From positions 1-42,861 of the forward strand of contig JADMJD010000019.1 in NCBI GenBank assembly GCA_018780805.1: a stretch of 42,861 nt of DNA, written 5' to 3'. Position numbers and translations under genes: made by a program. Origin of the DNA: Rubrivivax sp. (GTDB lineage Bacteria > Pseudomonadota > Gammaproteobacteria > Burkholderiales > Burkholderiaceae_C). Positions within the stretch are counted from its first letter, which is position 1, and every line of letters begins with the position of its first letter. The notes under the pieces are model-generated. The model was not told the DNA's origin, made no database searches, and worked only from the letters and a program-made list of their open reading frames with translations. Below are positions 18,331-26,396 of the stretch, piece by piece.

Positions 18331-18402
18331 GCTGTCACCCGGCCTGTCCCGGTTTGGAGCAATCCACGTCGTCAATGGGGGCATCTGGAACTTCGGGGCT
18401 TT

Positions 18403-18417
18403 CGGCACGGGATTTGC
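18403..18417 (+). promoter_or_regulatory. Sigma-54 promoter for the PqqB-like/ABC operon
   Basis: The sequence CGGCACG-GGAT-TTGC followed by T matches the consensus TGGCACG-N4-TTGCW at every position but the first, with GG and GC exactly 10 bases apart. Transcription would start near 18429, about 80 bases before the ATG at 18510. It would drive the long coupled operon that reaches 26315. Confidence 0.8.
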
Positions 18418-18509
18418 TGGTCCGGCGGGCATGCCCAAGTGGAGCCCATGACCTTGAGTTGCCCTGATCGTCTCCGAATTGCCACCACCCTGCCACCGGG
18501 TTCGTCGGC

Positions 18510-19244
18510 ATGAAACTCGTCGCGTTGAACGGCCATGCCGGCCGCCACAGCCCCTGGCGAGGTGCGCTGGTGCTGGTGGGCGAACACGACGCACCCGGTG
18601 TGTTGCTCGACCCCACCGGCGCCCTGGCCGCGCGCCTGGACGCCGACCCCATGCTCTGCCAGCGCGCCGGCCTGGACACCCGTGTGCACACCGTGGTGCT
18701 GACGGCGGCGCGCATCGACCAGGTGGCGGCCCTGATCGGCCTGCGCCACGGCGCCACCATCGACCTCTACACCACGCCGGCCATCTTCGAGGACTTGAGC
18801 AGCAGCGGGGCGGTGCTGCCCGAGCTGCAACGGCACTGCGACGTGCACTGGCGCATGGTGCCGGTGGCGGGTGACCAGGCCCGCGCCGGTTTCCAGGTGA
18901 ACGGGCAGGCGGGGCTGCAGTTCACCGCGGTGGCTGGCCGGGCGGAGCCGCACGGGCGCGGCCCGGCCATCGCGCTGGGGCTGGAGGACAGCCACAGCGG
19001 CGGGCGCGCGGTCTGGTTGCGCAGCCGGCACCGCCTGGGTTTTGGCACCGGCGCCTTGCTGGAAGGCGCCGGCCTGGTGGTGGTGGAACAGGACGAGCTC
19101 GAGCCCGACCCGGGCCTGGTCGCCTGGCTGGCCGGCCTGGCGGTGCCGCGCAAGCTGTTGCTGGGTGGCACGCCCGACACCGACGGGCAGCTGGCCTGTC
19201 TCGGCATCGAACAACCGCACGACGGCCTGGAGATCCAGCTCTAG
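18510..19244 (+). CDS. PqqB-like MBL-fold protein, degenerate
   Basis: A 244-residue protein without a signal peptide. It follows the pattern of PqqB in the middle region: VHTVVLTAARIDQVAALIGLR, then IDLYTTPAIFEDL and ELQRHCDVHW correspond to the PqqB stretches VxLTDAxLDHxxGLLxLR and LYxTxxVxxDL...LExYCxV. PqqB (about 300 residues) is an MBL-fold protein of PQQ biosynthesis with a zinc-binding CxC motif near its start; here that segment is missing and the LTDAxLDH motif has lost its first Asp and its His (A and Q). It is therefore a divergent paralogue rather than PqqB itself. A sigma-54 promoter precedes it, and the ABC transporter genes follow after 59 bases. Function is unknown. Confidence 0.68.
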   Translation: MKLVALNGHAGRHSPWRGALVLVGEHDAPGVLLDPTGALAARLDADPMLCQRAGLDTRVHTVVLTAARIDQVAALIGLRHGATIDLYTTPAIFEDLSSSGAVLPELQRHCDVHWRMVPVAGDQARAGFQVNGQAGLQFTAVAGRAEPHGRGPAIALGLEDSHSGGRAVWLRSRHRLGFGTGALLEGAGLVVVEQDELEPDPGLVAWLAGLAVPRKLLLGGTPDTDGQLACLGIEQPHDGLEIQL

Positions 19245-19303
19245 CCCGGGCCCGGGTATGCGCTGGGTTGTTGCCCCGTGGGCGGGCACCAACACTGCGC
19301 CGC

Positions 19304-20038
19304 ATGTTGCAGGTCCATGCCCTCGTCAAACGTTATGGCCCGCGCCCCGCGCTGCAAGGCCTGAGCCTCGCGCTGGCGCCGGCCACGCTGGTGGTGCTGC
19401 TGGGCCCCAACGGCGCGGGCAAGTCCACGTTGTTCCAGGTGCTGACCGGGCTCTTCGTGGCGGACGAAGGTGAGGTCCGGGTCAACGGCCTGTCCTTGTC
19501 GCACCAGGCCACGCAGGCCTTGCGCCACATCGGTGTGGTGTTCCAGCAGATGTCGCTGGACCTGGACCTGAGCGTGCGCCAGAACCTGCAGTTCCACGCC
19601 GACCTGCACGGCCTGCCACGTGCGCTGGCCGCCGAACGCATCACCACGGGCACCGCGGCCCTGGGCCTGGGCGCGGAGCTGGCGCGCCCGGTGCGCGAGC
19701 TGTCGGGTGGCAACCGGCGCAAGGTGGAGCTGGTGCGCGCGCTGCTGCACCGGCCGGCGCTGCTGCTGATGGATGAACCGACGGTGGGCCTGGATCCGGC
19801 GTCGCGCCGCGACCTGATGGCCGCCATCCGCGCCGACATCACCGCACGGGGCACCACGGTGTTGTGGGCCACGCACTTGGTGGAAGAAGCCGAAGCCGCC
19901 GACCGCGTGCTGGTGCTGCACCAGGGCCGGCTGCTGGCCGACGGCCCCCCGCCGGCCGTGGCTGCGCAACTGGGCGGCGCCACGCTGGAACACGGCTTCA
20001 TCGAGGCCACGAACAAGAGACAGGAGACCGCCGCATGA
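19304..20038 (+). CDS. ABC transporter ATP-binding protein, PQQ-dehydrogenase-associated
   Basis: A 244-residue cytoplasmic ATPase with Walker A GPNGAGKST (34-42), a Q-loop (VFQQMS), signature LSGGN, Walker B LLLMDEPTVGLD and H-loop ATH. The signature ends in Asn rather than Gln, as is usual in this ABC-2 type family. It pairs with the permease at 22124; between them lie the beta-propeller and binding-protein genes of the known PQQ-alcohol-dehydrogenase-associated ABC set. The cargo of this set is not known; efflux or repair of a toxic aldehyde product has been considered. The ATG at 19304 starts just before the typical MLQVHALVKRYG; the gene overlaps the next by 4 bases. Confidence 0.9.
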   Translation: MLQVHALVKRYGPRPALQGLSLALAPATLVVLLGPNGAGKSTLFQVLTGLFVADEGEVRVNGLSLSHQATQALRHIGVVFQQMSLDLDLSVRQNLQFHADLHGLPRALAAERITTGTAALGLGAELARPVRELSGGNRRKVELVRALLHRPALLLMDEPTVGLDPASRRDLMAAIRADITARGTTVLWATHLVEEAEAADRVLVLHQGRLLADGPPPAVAAQLGGATLEHGFIEATNKRQETAA

Positions 20039-20994
20039 AAACCGCACTGCTGATCCTCACCACCACGCTGGCCTTGCCCGCGCTGGCCCAGGGCACGGCG
20101 TATGTGTCCAGCGAAAAGGATCACACGATCACGGTGCTGGACCTCCAGACCCAGGCCGTGACCGGCACGATCCCGACCTGCAAACGCCCGCGCCACATGC
20201 AGCTGTCGCCCGACCGCAAGCTGCTGATGGTGGCCTGTGGCGACTCGCAGCAGGCCGACCTGATCGACCTGGCCACACGCAAGTCGGTGCGCAAGCTGGC
20301 GCTGGGCGACGACCCCGAGATCTTCGACGTCACCCCGGACGGCAAGACGCTGTATGTGTCCAACGAAGAAGACGCCGAACTCGGCGTCGTCGACATCGCC
20401 AGCGGCAGACGAACCGGCGCCATCAAGGTGGGTGAAGAACCCGAAGGTGTGAAGATCGCACCCGACGGCAAGACGGTCTACGTCACCAGCGAGGTGGCCA
20501 ACCTCGTGCACATCGTCGACGTGGCCAGCGGCAAGGTGGTGAAGAACCTGAACGCCGGCAAACGCCCGCGGCGTTTTGCGCTGACGCCCGACGGTGCCCA
20601 GCTGTGGGTCACGAACGAACTCGACGCCAGTGTCACCGTGATCGACACGCGCACCCGGGCGGTGGCCGGCACCATCCGCTTCGAGCTGAAGGGCGCGCGG
20701 GCGGCCGACATCACCCCCGTCGGCCTGGTGATGGCACGCGACGGCCAGCGGGCGTTTGTGGCGCTGGGCAACGCCAACCACGTGGCCTTTGTCGACGTGG
20801 CCAGCCGCCAGGTGACGCAGCAGGTGCTGGTGGGCAAACGCGCCTGGAGCGTGGCACTGGACGCGGCCGGCAAACAGCTCTACGTCGTCAACGGCCTGTC
20901 GGACGACCTGAGCATCGTCGATGTCGCGTCGGCCAAGGCCACGAAGACCGTCAAGGTCGGGCGTGTGCCGCACACGGTGGTGATCGTCGAGTGA
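20035..20994 (+). CDS. PQQ-associated periplasmic beta-propeller (YVTN-repeat) protein
   Basis: A 319-residue secreted protein (signal peptide about 1-18, ending LPALA) built of roughly seven repeats of about 40 residues. Each has a TVYVTSE/TLYVSNE strand, a V-x-x-x-DVASGK turn and a P-x-G-V/D-x-x-x-PDGK segment. Such YVTN beta-propellers have a known subfamily linked to PQQ-dependent catabolism and its ABC transporter. It has no catalytic motif and probably acts as a periplasmic scaffold or binding partner. It has AGGAGA before its ATG and 4-base overlaps with both neighbours, so its synthesis is coupled to the transporter. Confidence 0.88.
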   Translation: MKTALLILTTTLALPALAQGTAYVSSEKDHTITVLDLQTQAVTGTIPTCKRPRHMQLSPDRKLLMVACGDSQQADLIDLATRKSVRKLALGDDPEIFDVTPDGKTLYVSNEEDAELGVVDIASGRRTGAIKVGEEPEGVKIAPDGKTVYVTSEVANLVHIVDVASGKVVKNLNAGKRPRRFALTPDGAQLWVTNELDASVTVIDTRTRAVAGTIRFELKGARAADITPVGLVMARDGQRAFVALGNANHVAFVDVASRQVTQQVLVGKRAWSVALDAAGKQLYVVNGLSDDLSIVDVASAKATKTVKVGRVPHTVVIVE

Positions 20995-22127
20995 AAACAG
21001 CGCTCGCGGTGCTGTTGCTGGCCGTGGCGGGGCCGGCGTTGGCGGCCAGCTTCAAGCTGACGCTGCTGGTGCCGGCCGACGACCCGCGGCTGGCGCGCAC
21101 GCGGGTGGAGCGTGCCGTGCCCGGCCACCCGCAAGGCCCGGCCGCCGATGCCTTGCAGGTGGCGCTGAAAGAAGGTGCGCTGCAGCTCGATGCGGCGGGC
21201 ACGAAGCTGGAGCTGCAGGTGCTGGAGGTGGCCGATGCCACGGCCGCGCGCACAGCGGCACAAGCCGCCGAAAAGGCCGGCAGCGCCCTGCTGGTGGCCG
21301 ACCTGCCGGCCACCTGGCTGCTGGCCGCGGTGGACGCGGTCAAGCTGCCGGTGCTCAACATCGGCGCGGCCGACGACCGCCTGCGCCAGGCCGACTGCCG
21401 GCGCACGCTGCTGCACCTGCTGCCGAGCGACCGCATGCGCGCCGACGCGCTGGCCCAGGCCCTGGTGGCACGCGGCTGGCGCCGGGTGCTGCTGCTCAGC
21501 GGGCCCGACGACGCGGCGCGCAGCGCCACCGCCCAGGCCGCGATCAAGCGGTATGGCCTGGTGCTGGCCGGCAGCAAGGCCTTCAAGCTCTCGGCCGACC
21601 CGCGTGAACGTGAGCTGGCCAACCCGCGCCTGCTGACGCAAGGTGAGTACGACGTGGTCTGGGTGGTGGACGGCGACGGTGAGTTCGGCGTGTCGCTGCC
21701 CTACCGCACCGTGCTGCCGCGCCCGGTGGTGGGCGATGCCGGGCTGGTGGCCCTGGCCTGGTCGCCGAAGTTCGAGCGTTTTGGCGCGCCGCAGGTCACA
21801 CGCCGCCTGGTCAAGGCCGTCGGCCGGCCGATGGGCGCCCACGACTGGGGGGCCTGGATGGCGGGAAAAGCCGCCATCAGCGCCGCGGTGGCGGTGCCCA
21901 AGGGCCCGGTGGCGGCGTTCCAGCAGGCGCTGATCGCTGCCGAGCTGGACGGCTCCAAAGGGGTGGTGATGGCCTTCCGGTCCTGGGACGGCCAGCTGCG
22001 CCAGCCGCTGCTGCTGAGCGATGGCCAGGCCGTGATCGACACCGTCCCGGGTGACGGCGTGCTGCACCCGAAGAACCGGCTGGACACGCTGGGCGCCGAC
22101 GCGCCCGAGAAGCTGTGCGCACGATGA
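20991..22127 (+). CDS. ABC transporter substrate-binding protein, PQQ-dehydrogenase-associated
   Basis: A 378-residue exported protein (signal peptide ending near residue 18, GPALAASFK) with the two-lobed binding-protein fold of the branched-chain amino-acid-type family: VLLVADLPATWLLAAVD, LPVLNIGAADDRLR, LLPSDRMRADALAQALV and a C-terminal region with HDWGAWMAGKAAISAAV. This family is known as the binding component placed with the PQQ-alcohol-dehydrogenase ABC system. The start is GTG at 20991, overlapping the beta-propeller stop. The permease follows with an ATGA overlap. Ligand unknown. Confidence 0.88.
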   Translation: MKTALAVLLLAVAGPALAASFKLTLLVPADDPRLARTRVERAVPGHPQGPAADALQVALKEGALQLDAAGTKLELQVLEVADATAARTAAQAAEKAGSALLVADLPATWLLAAVDAVKLPVLNIGAADDRLRQADCRRTLLHLLPSDRMRADALAQALVARGWRRVLLLSGPDDAARSATAQAAIKRYGLVLAGSKAFKLSADPRERELANPRLLTQGEYDVVWVVDGDGEFGVSLPYRTVLPRPVVGDAGLVALAWSPKFERFGAPQVTRRLVKAVGRPMGAHDWGAWMAGKAAISAAVAVPKGPVAAFQQALIAAELDGSKGVVMAFRSWDGQLRQPLLLSDGQAVIDTVPGDGVLHPKNRLDTLGADAPEKLCAR

Positions 22128-22939
22128 GACATGCGGTGCAGGCCTTGTGGGCCATCGTGACGCGCGAGCTGTTCAAGTTCAGCCGCCAGTACGGCCGGCT
22201 GCTGTCGGCCGTCGTGCGGCCCTTGTTGTGGCTGGCGGTGTTTGCCGCCGGTTTTCGCAACGTGTTTGGCGTCGCCATCGTCGAGCCCTACGACACCTAC
22301 ATCCCCTACGACGTCTACATCGCGCCCGGCCTGGTCGGCATGGTGCTGCTGTTCAACGGCATGCAGTCCAGCCTGGCCATGGTCTACGACCGCGAGATGG
22401 GTCTGATGCGGCTGCTGCTCACCGCGCCGCTGCCACGGCCCTGGATCCTGTTCGCCAAACTCTGCGCCACCGCGGTGCTGTCCCTGGCCCAGGCCGCGGT
22501 GTTCGTGCTGGTGGCGGCGCTGCTGGGTACGGTGCTGCCGGTGTGGGGGCCGCAGACGCCGATGGTGCTGCTGGCTGCGGTGGCCGCGGCACTGATGTTG
22601 GGTTCGCTGGGCCTGCTGCTGTCGGTGCACATCAGGCAGCTGGAGAACTTCGCCGGCACGATGAACTTCGTCATCTTCCCGATGTACTTCATGTCCAGCG
22701 CGCTCTACCCGCTGTGGAAGCTGGAGGAATCGGGCGCCGGCTGGGTCTACCAGATTGCCCGCGTCAACCCCTTCACCCACGCCGTGGAGTGGCTGCGTTT
22801 TGCCCTCCACGGCAAGGACCCCGGGCTGTCGCCCTGGGTCGTGCTCGGCACCCTGCTGCTGTGTTTTGGCCTGGCGAGCTGGGGCTATGACCCGCAGCGC
22901 GGATTCGGGGCGCTGGCCAAACGCGGGGGGCCGGCATGA
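22124..22939 (+). CDS. ABC-2-type permease, PQQ-dehydrogenase-associated
   Basis: A 271-residue integral membrane protein with about six helices (among them LWLAVFAAGFRNVF, APGLVGMVLLFNGMQ, AAVFVLVAALLGTVLPV, MLGSLGLLLSV and TLLLCFGLASWGY). The region YDREMGLMRLLLTAPLPRPW is typical of ABC-2 permeases of the NodJ type. It is the membrane partner of the ATPase at 19304. The ATG at 22124 overlaps the previous stop; a GTG at 22115 would add three residues. It overlaps the ExbB-like gene by 4 bases, an unusual extension of this conserved set. Confidence 0.9.
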   Translation: MRHAVQALWAIVTRELFKFSRQYGRLLSAVVRPLLWLAVFAAGFRNVFGVAIVEPYDTYIPYDVYIAPGLVGMVLLFNGMQSSLAMVYDREMGLMRLLLTAPLPRPWILFAKLCATAVLSLAQAAVFVLVAALLGTVLPVWGPQTPMVLLAAVAAALMLGSLGLLLSVHIRQLENFAGTMNFVIFPMYFMSSALYPLWKLEESGAGWVYQIARVNPFTHAVEWLRFALHGKDPGLSPWVVLGTLLLCFGLASWGYDPQRGFGALAKRGGPA

Positions 22940-23568
22940 ACACCACCACCGCCCGCCGCGGGCCCGACCTGGAGCCGCTGTGGTTCGAGTGGGCGGCACT
23001 GGCTGGCCTGCTGGTGTTTGCCACCTGGCTGATGGGCGTGCGCGGGGTCTGGGGCCTGCTGCTGCGCTCCGACCCGACCGGCATCACGCTGGTCATCATC
23101 GTCATCTTCTTTGCCGCCACGCTGTGGTGCGGTGCACGTTCGCGTGCCTTGCAGCGTGAGCGCCAGGCCTTGCAGCGTGGGGCGCCCGGTTGGGCCAGCG
23201 ACTACCTGGCCGCGATGGCCTCGGCCCCGCGCGACCCTGCGCTGCCGCTGGACCTGCTGAACGAACACACCCACGGCCCGCATGGCACGGCCTGGTGGGT
23301 CAATGGCCTGCTGCTCAAGCTGGGCCTGCTGGGCAAGGTGATCGGGTTTTCCATCCTGGCGCTGCAGATCGGGCAGATCCAGAACTTCGACGCCACGCAG
23401 TCGCAGGACTTGTTGCGCAGTCTGACCACCGGCCTGGGTGTGGCCCTGCTCACCACCATGGTGGGCCTGGTCGGCAACATCCTGCTCGGCCTGCAGCTCA
23501 CACGCCTGGACCGCTATGCCGATGCGCTGGTGGCCGACATCCAGCGTCGATCGCTGGGAGCCCCTTGA
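22936..23568 (+). CDS. ExbB/TolQ/MotA-like proton-channel subunit
   Basis: A 210-residue inner-membrane protein with helices at about 20-43, 48-66, 117-143 and 160-185. The last one, in TTGLGVALLTTMVGLVGNILLG, has the Thr/Gly pattern of the ExbB-TolQ-MotA channel helix. ExbB-family proteins form a ring around ExbD helices and turn proton flow into force on periplasmic parts. Pairing with the next gene, an ExbD-like protein, supports this. It is translationally coupled to the ABC permease upstream (ATGA) and overlaps the next gene by one base (TGATG). It is not a close match to standard ExbB or TolQ and may be a separate subfamily. Confidence 0.72.
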   Translation: MNTTTARRGPDLEPLWFEWAALAGLLVFATWLMGVRGVWGLLLRSDPTGITLVIIVIFFAATLWCGARSRALQRERQALQRGAPGWASDYLAAMASAPRDPALPLDLLNEHTHGPHGTAWWVNGLLLKLGLLGKVIGFSILALQIGQIQNFDATQSQDLLRSLTTGLGVALLTTMVGLVGNILLGLQLTRLDRYADALVADIQRRSLGAP

Positions 23569-24173
23569 TGCGCCGCCGCCGCACCGGGCGCGAGCCCGAG
23601 GTCGATCCCTTCTACGACATGTTGTTCAACATGTTGATCGCCTTTGTCTTCTGTTTCATCGTCGCGCTGCTGGCGATGAACCCCAAGGCGCTGAAGGCCG
23701 GCGACATCCCGAGCAAGGCCGAGTTCATCGTCAACGTCAGCTGGCCCGACGGCAACCCCGACGACATCGACACCTGGGTCCAGGGTCCGGGTGGCGACAC
23801 CGTGTGGTTCCGCGCCCGTGAAGCCGGCCTGATGCACCTGGACCGCGACGACCGTGGGCTCAAGGGCGACGTGATCGTCGTCAACGGCCGGCAGGTGGTG
23901 AACCCGCTGAACACCGAGGTGGTGACGATCCGCGGCATCGAACCCGGCGAGTTCACCGTCAACGTGCATTACTACGACACGGCCGATGGCCTGCCGGTGG
24001 TGGTGACGGTGTCCATCATCAAGGTCAACCCACGCGCCGACATCGTCTTCTACGGCCAGGTGGCGCTGGCGCGCAAAGGTGACGAAGGCACAGCCGCACG
24101 TTTCACCGTGCTGCCCGACGGCAGTGTGGCCAACGTCAACACCCTTCCCAAGACCCTGGTGCAACGCCTATGA
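23568..24173 (+). CDS. ExbD-like single-helix protein with DUF2135-like periplasmic domain
   Basis: A 201-residue protein: a basic cytoplasmic tail (MRRRRTGREPEVD), one membrane helix (about 18-38), then a periplasmic domain of about 160 residues. The helix start DPFYDMLFNMLIAF matches the ExbD/TolR pattern PFxDxxLxLLIIF, with D17 at the place of the proton-carrying aspartate. The periplasmic part is not ExbD-like. It begins with VSWPDGNPDDIDTWVQGPGG and later has GEFTVNVHYYD, the pattern of beta-sandwich domains of the DUF2135/YfaP kind (DVDLWVxxPDG). This suggests an energised motor with a new output domain. The gene is tightly coupled to its neighbours. Family names are from pattern recall. 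Confidence 0.65.
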   Translation: MRRRRTGREPEVDPFYDMLFNMLIAFVFCFIVALLAMNPKALKAGDIPSKAEFIVNVSWPDGNPDDIDTWVQGPGGDTVWFRAREAGLMHLDRDDRGLKGDVIVVNGRQVVNPLNTEVVTIRGIEPGEFTVNVHYYDTADGLPVVVTVSIIKVNPRADIVFYGQVALARKGDEGTAARFTVLPDGSVANVNTLPKTLVQRL

Positions 24174-24664
24174 CACTCGCCGTGTCCCTCAGTTTTGCGG
24201 CCCTGGTGCTGCTGTGTGCGCTGGCGCTGCTGTGGTCGCGCTGGCCGGGCTGGCTGAAGGGCCTGCTGGTGGCCGGTGTCACGGTGCTGTACTTCTACGG
24301 CAACAGCGTGGTGCACGACATGTGGGGCTGGCCTGCGGCCGACGCGCTGCCCGAACGTTTTGTGCTGCTGGCGGCGGTGATCGAAGAGCCCACCGCCAAG
24401 TCCGCCGGGGCGCTCTACGTCTGGGTCAATGCGCTGGACAACGGCAAGCCGTCGGCGCAGCCGCGGGCCTACCAGCTGCCCTACACCAAGGACCTGCATT
24501 CGCTGCTCAACGAAGGTTTGAAGAAGGTGCGCCAGGGCGTCAGCCAGATGGGCACGGCCCAGCCCAAGGCCGGGCGCAAAGGGGTGTCGTGGCTGCGCCC
24601 GGGCAGCGACGAACAAGAGGTCAAGATCCGCGACCTGCCGTCGCCCCAGCTGCCGGAAAAATGA
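24170..24664 (+). CDS. Small membrane protein of unknown function in the ExbBD-like module
   Basis: A 164-residue protein with two N-terminal membrane helices (about 4-22 and 30-46), leaving about 115 residues on one side of the membrane. That part contains ERFVLLAAVIEEPT, ALYVWVNALDNGK, PRAYQLPYTKDLHSLLNEGLKK and a Lys/Gly-rich tail. I do not recognise a family. It overlaps the ExbD-like gene by 4 bases and the lipoprotein gene by 4 bases, so it is likely a third part of that module. The soluble part has an alternating strand pattern and no catalytic motif that I can name. Confidence 0.7.
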   Translation: MTLAVSLSFAALVLLCALALLWSRWPGWLKGLLVAGVTVLYFYGNSVVHDMWGWPAADALPERFVLLAAVIEEPTAKSAGALYVWVNALDNGKPSAQPRAYQLPYTKDLHSLLNEGLKKVRQGVSQMGTAQPKAGRKGVSWLRPGSDEQEVKIRDLPSPQLPEK

Positions 24665-25356
24665 AGCGCGCCGCACTGATCCTGGTGGTGGTGGTGCTGG
24701 CCGCCTGCAGCAACGATCCGCAGTCCTCGTTGTTCCCGCTCGAACCCGGCCGCCGCTGGACCTATGACCTGCGCAGCGAGTGGGACAACAACACGCTGGA
24801 ACACGAGACCCGCCGCATCAGCACCGAAGGGGAGGTCGTGGTCGGTGCCGGCCCGGCCTGGCGCCGGCGCAGCGCCGACGGCGTGGACTGGTACCTGCGC
24901 GCCGATGCCACCGGGGTCTACCGCGTCGCGAGCAAAAGCGACCTCGATGCCGAACCCACCATCGACGCCCAGCCGCGTTATGTGCTGAAGGCGCCGATTG
25001 CGGTGGGCACGGCCTGGCAGCACACCACCACGGCCTATCTGCTGCGGCGGCGCGCGGAGTTTCCGCCCGAGATTCGCCACAGCCACCCGGCGGTGCCGAT
25101 GATGTACAGCATCGAGGCGCTGGACGACCAGGTCGAGGTGCGCGCCGGCCGCTTCGAGCGCTGTGTGCGTGTCAAGGGCCGGGCCGTGCTGAAGCTGTTT
25201 GCCGACCCGGTGGCCGGCTGGCGCGACCTGCCGCTGACCACCACCGAGTGGTACTGCCACGGCCCGGGCCTGGTGAAGCTGGTGCGCGAAGAGCCGGCGA
25301 ACTCCAGCTTCCTGGTCGGTGGCACGCAGACGCTGGAGTTGATCGAATGGCAATGA
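24661..25356 (+). CDS. Putative outer-membrane lipoprotein of unknown function
   Basis: A 231-residue lipoprotein: the signal peptide ends in the lipobox LAAC with C16 as the lipidation site, followed by SNDPQ (no Asp at +2, so sorting to the outer membrane is expected). The mature part is beta-rich, starting FPLEPGRRWTYDL and containing repeated W/Y motifs and RFERCVRVKGRA. Proteins opening with such an LxPGxxWxY pattern are common as uncharacterised lipoproteins in beta- and gammaproteobacteria. It is coupled to both neighbours by overlaps, which suggests that it works with the ExbBD-like module or the ABC system. Confidence 0.75.
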   Translation: MKRAALILVVVVLAACSNDPQSSLFPLEPGRRWTYDLRSEWDNNTLEHETRRISTEGEVVVGAGPAWRRRSADGVDWYLRADATGVYRVASKSDLDAEPTIDAQPRYVLKAPIAVGTAWQHTTTAYLLRRRAEFPPEIRHSHPAVPMMYSIEALDDQVEVRAGRFERCVRVKGRAVLKLFADPVAGWRDLPLTTTEWYCHGPGLVKLVREEPANSSFLVGGTQTLELIEWQ

Positions 25357-26315
25357 CAAGGCGTCACCTGCTCACGTTGCTGGGCACGGCCTTGGCGCCA
25401 GCCTTGAAAGCCCAGCCTGGTGCCCGGTTTCCGTCGCGCCCGATCACGCTCTGGGTGCCCTGGCCGGCTGGCGGCGCCACCGATGGCACGCTGCGCCTGC
25501 TGGCCGAGGCCGCCGGCCATCACCTGGGCCAGAAGGTGCTGATCGAAAACCGCAGCGGCGCCGGCGGCACGCTGGTGATGCCGGTGTTGCAGCAGGCCGC
25601 ACCCGATGGCCACACGCTGGCGCAGATGCCGCAGCCGGTGTTCCGCGCGCCCTGGACTCAGCGTGTCACCTGGGACCCGATCCGCGACACCACGCCCATC
25701 GTCCAGATCAGTGGCGTGACCTTCGGCATCGTCGTGCCCGAGGCCAGCCCCTTCCGCCGTGTGGACGACCTGTTCAGCTGGGCGCGCGAGCACCCGGGCC
25801 GCCTGAGCATCGCCACCAACGGCATCGGCACCACGCCGCACCTGGTGCTCGACCAGTTGTTCGGCGAGCGTGGCCTGCCCTATGTGCACGTGCCGTACAA
25901 GGGCAGCTCGGAGCAGATGATCGCCGTGTCGTCCGGCCAGGTGATGGTGGGCGTCAACTCCAACGGTTTTGCGCCCTTTGTCGATGGCGGGCAGCTGCGC
26001 CTGCTGGCCACCTTGGGCGCCCAGCGCACACGCCGCTGGCCGAACGTGCCGACCTTGAAGGAACTGGGCCACCCCATCGTTGCCAACTCCCCCTACGGCC
26101 TGGCGGGCCCGGCCGGCCTGGCGCCCGACGTGGTGCGGGTGCTGCACGACGCCTTCAAGGCCGCGATGTTCGAGCCGGCGCATGTGGCCGAGCTGGCGAA
26201 GTACGACCAGGAGCTGGCCTACCTGGGCCCGGAGGACTACGGCCGGGCGATGCGCGTCGCCTACGAGACCGAGCGCCGTGCCGTCGAGCGCCTGGGTCTG
26301 GCCAGGAAGGGCTGA
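25347..26315 (+). CDS. TctC/Bug-family tripartite tricarboxylate-type solute-binding protein
   Basis: A 322-residue periplasmic binding protein (signal peptide about 1-23 with RRHLLTLLGTALAPALKA). Family marks include FPSRPITLWVPWPAGGATD, GQKVLIENRSGAGG, PDGHTL, HVPYKGSSEQM and VPTLKELG. Bug proteins bind carboxylates or similar small ligands and are numerous in Burkholderiales, often without a transporter nearby, as here. Starts at 25347 (ATG GCA ATG) or 25353 are possible. It overlaps the lipoprotein gene by 10 bases and is the last gene of the coupled operon. Confidence 0.9.
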   Translation: MAMTRRHLLTLLGTALAPALKAQPGARFPSRPITLWVPWPAGGATDGTLRLLAEAAGHHLGQKVLIENRSGAGGTLVMPVLQQAAPDGHTLAQMPQPVFRAPWTQRVTWDPIRDTTPIVQISGVTFGIVVPEASPFRRVDDLFSWAREHPGRLSIATNGIGTTPHLVLDQLFGERGLPYVHVPYKGSSEQMIAVSSGQVMVGVNSNGFAPFVDGGQLRLLATLGAQRTRRWPNVPTLKELGHPIVANSPYGLAGPAGLAPDVVRVLHDAFKAAMFEPAHVAELAKYDQELAYLGPEDYGRAMRVAYETERRAVERLGLARKG

Positions 26316-26396
26316 GAGGGGTCCCCAGGGGCGGGCCAGGTCCAACTGCGCGCGGGTCTTTGCCGTAATGCCGAGTGCGGTCAGGCGGCGGCCTGT

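Noticed and set aside
18365..18379. ACG-N4-TTGC on the minus strand as a sigma-54 promoter for MBL-fold protein 2
   Set aside because: The essential GG of the -24 element is missing.
19245..19256. CCCGGGCCCGGG palindrome after the PqqB-like gene as a terminator
   Set aside because: No T-run, and no separate promoter seen for the ABC genes 59 bases on; could be chance in GC-rich DNA.
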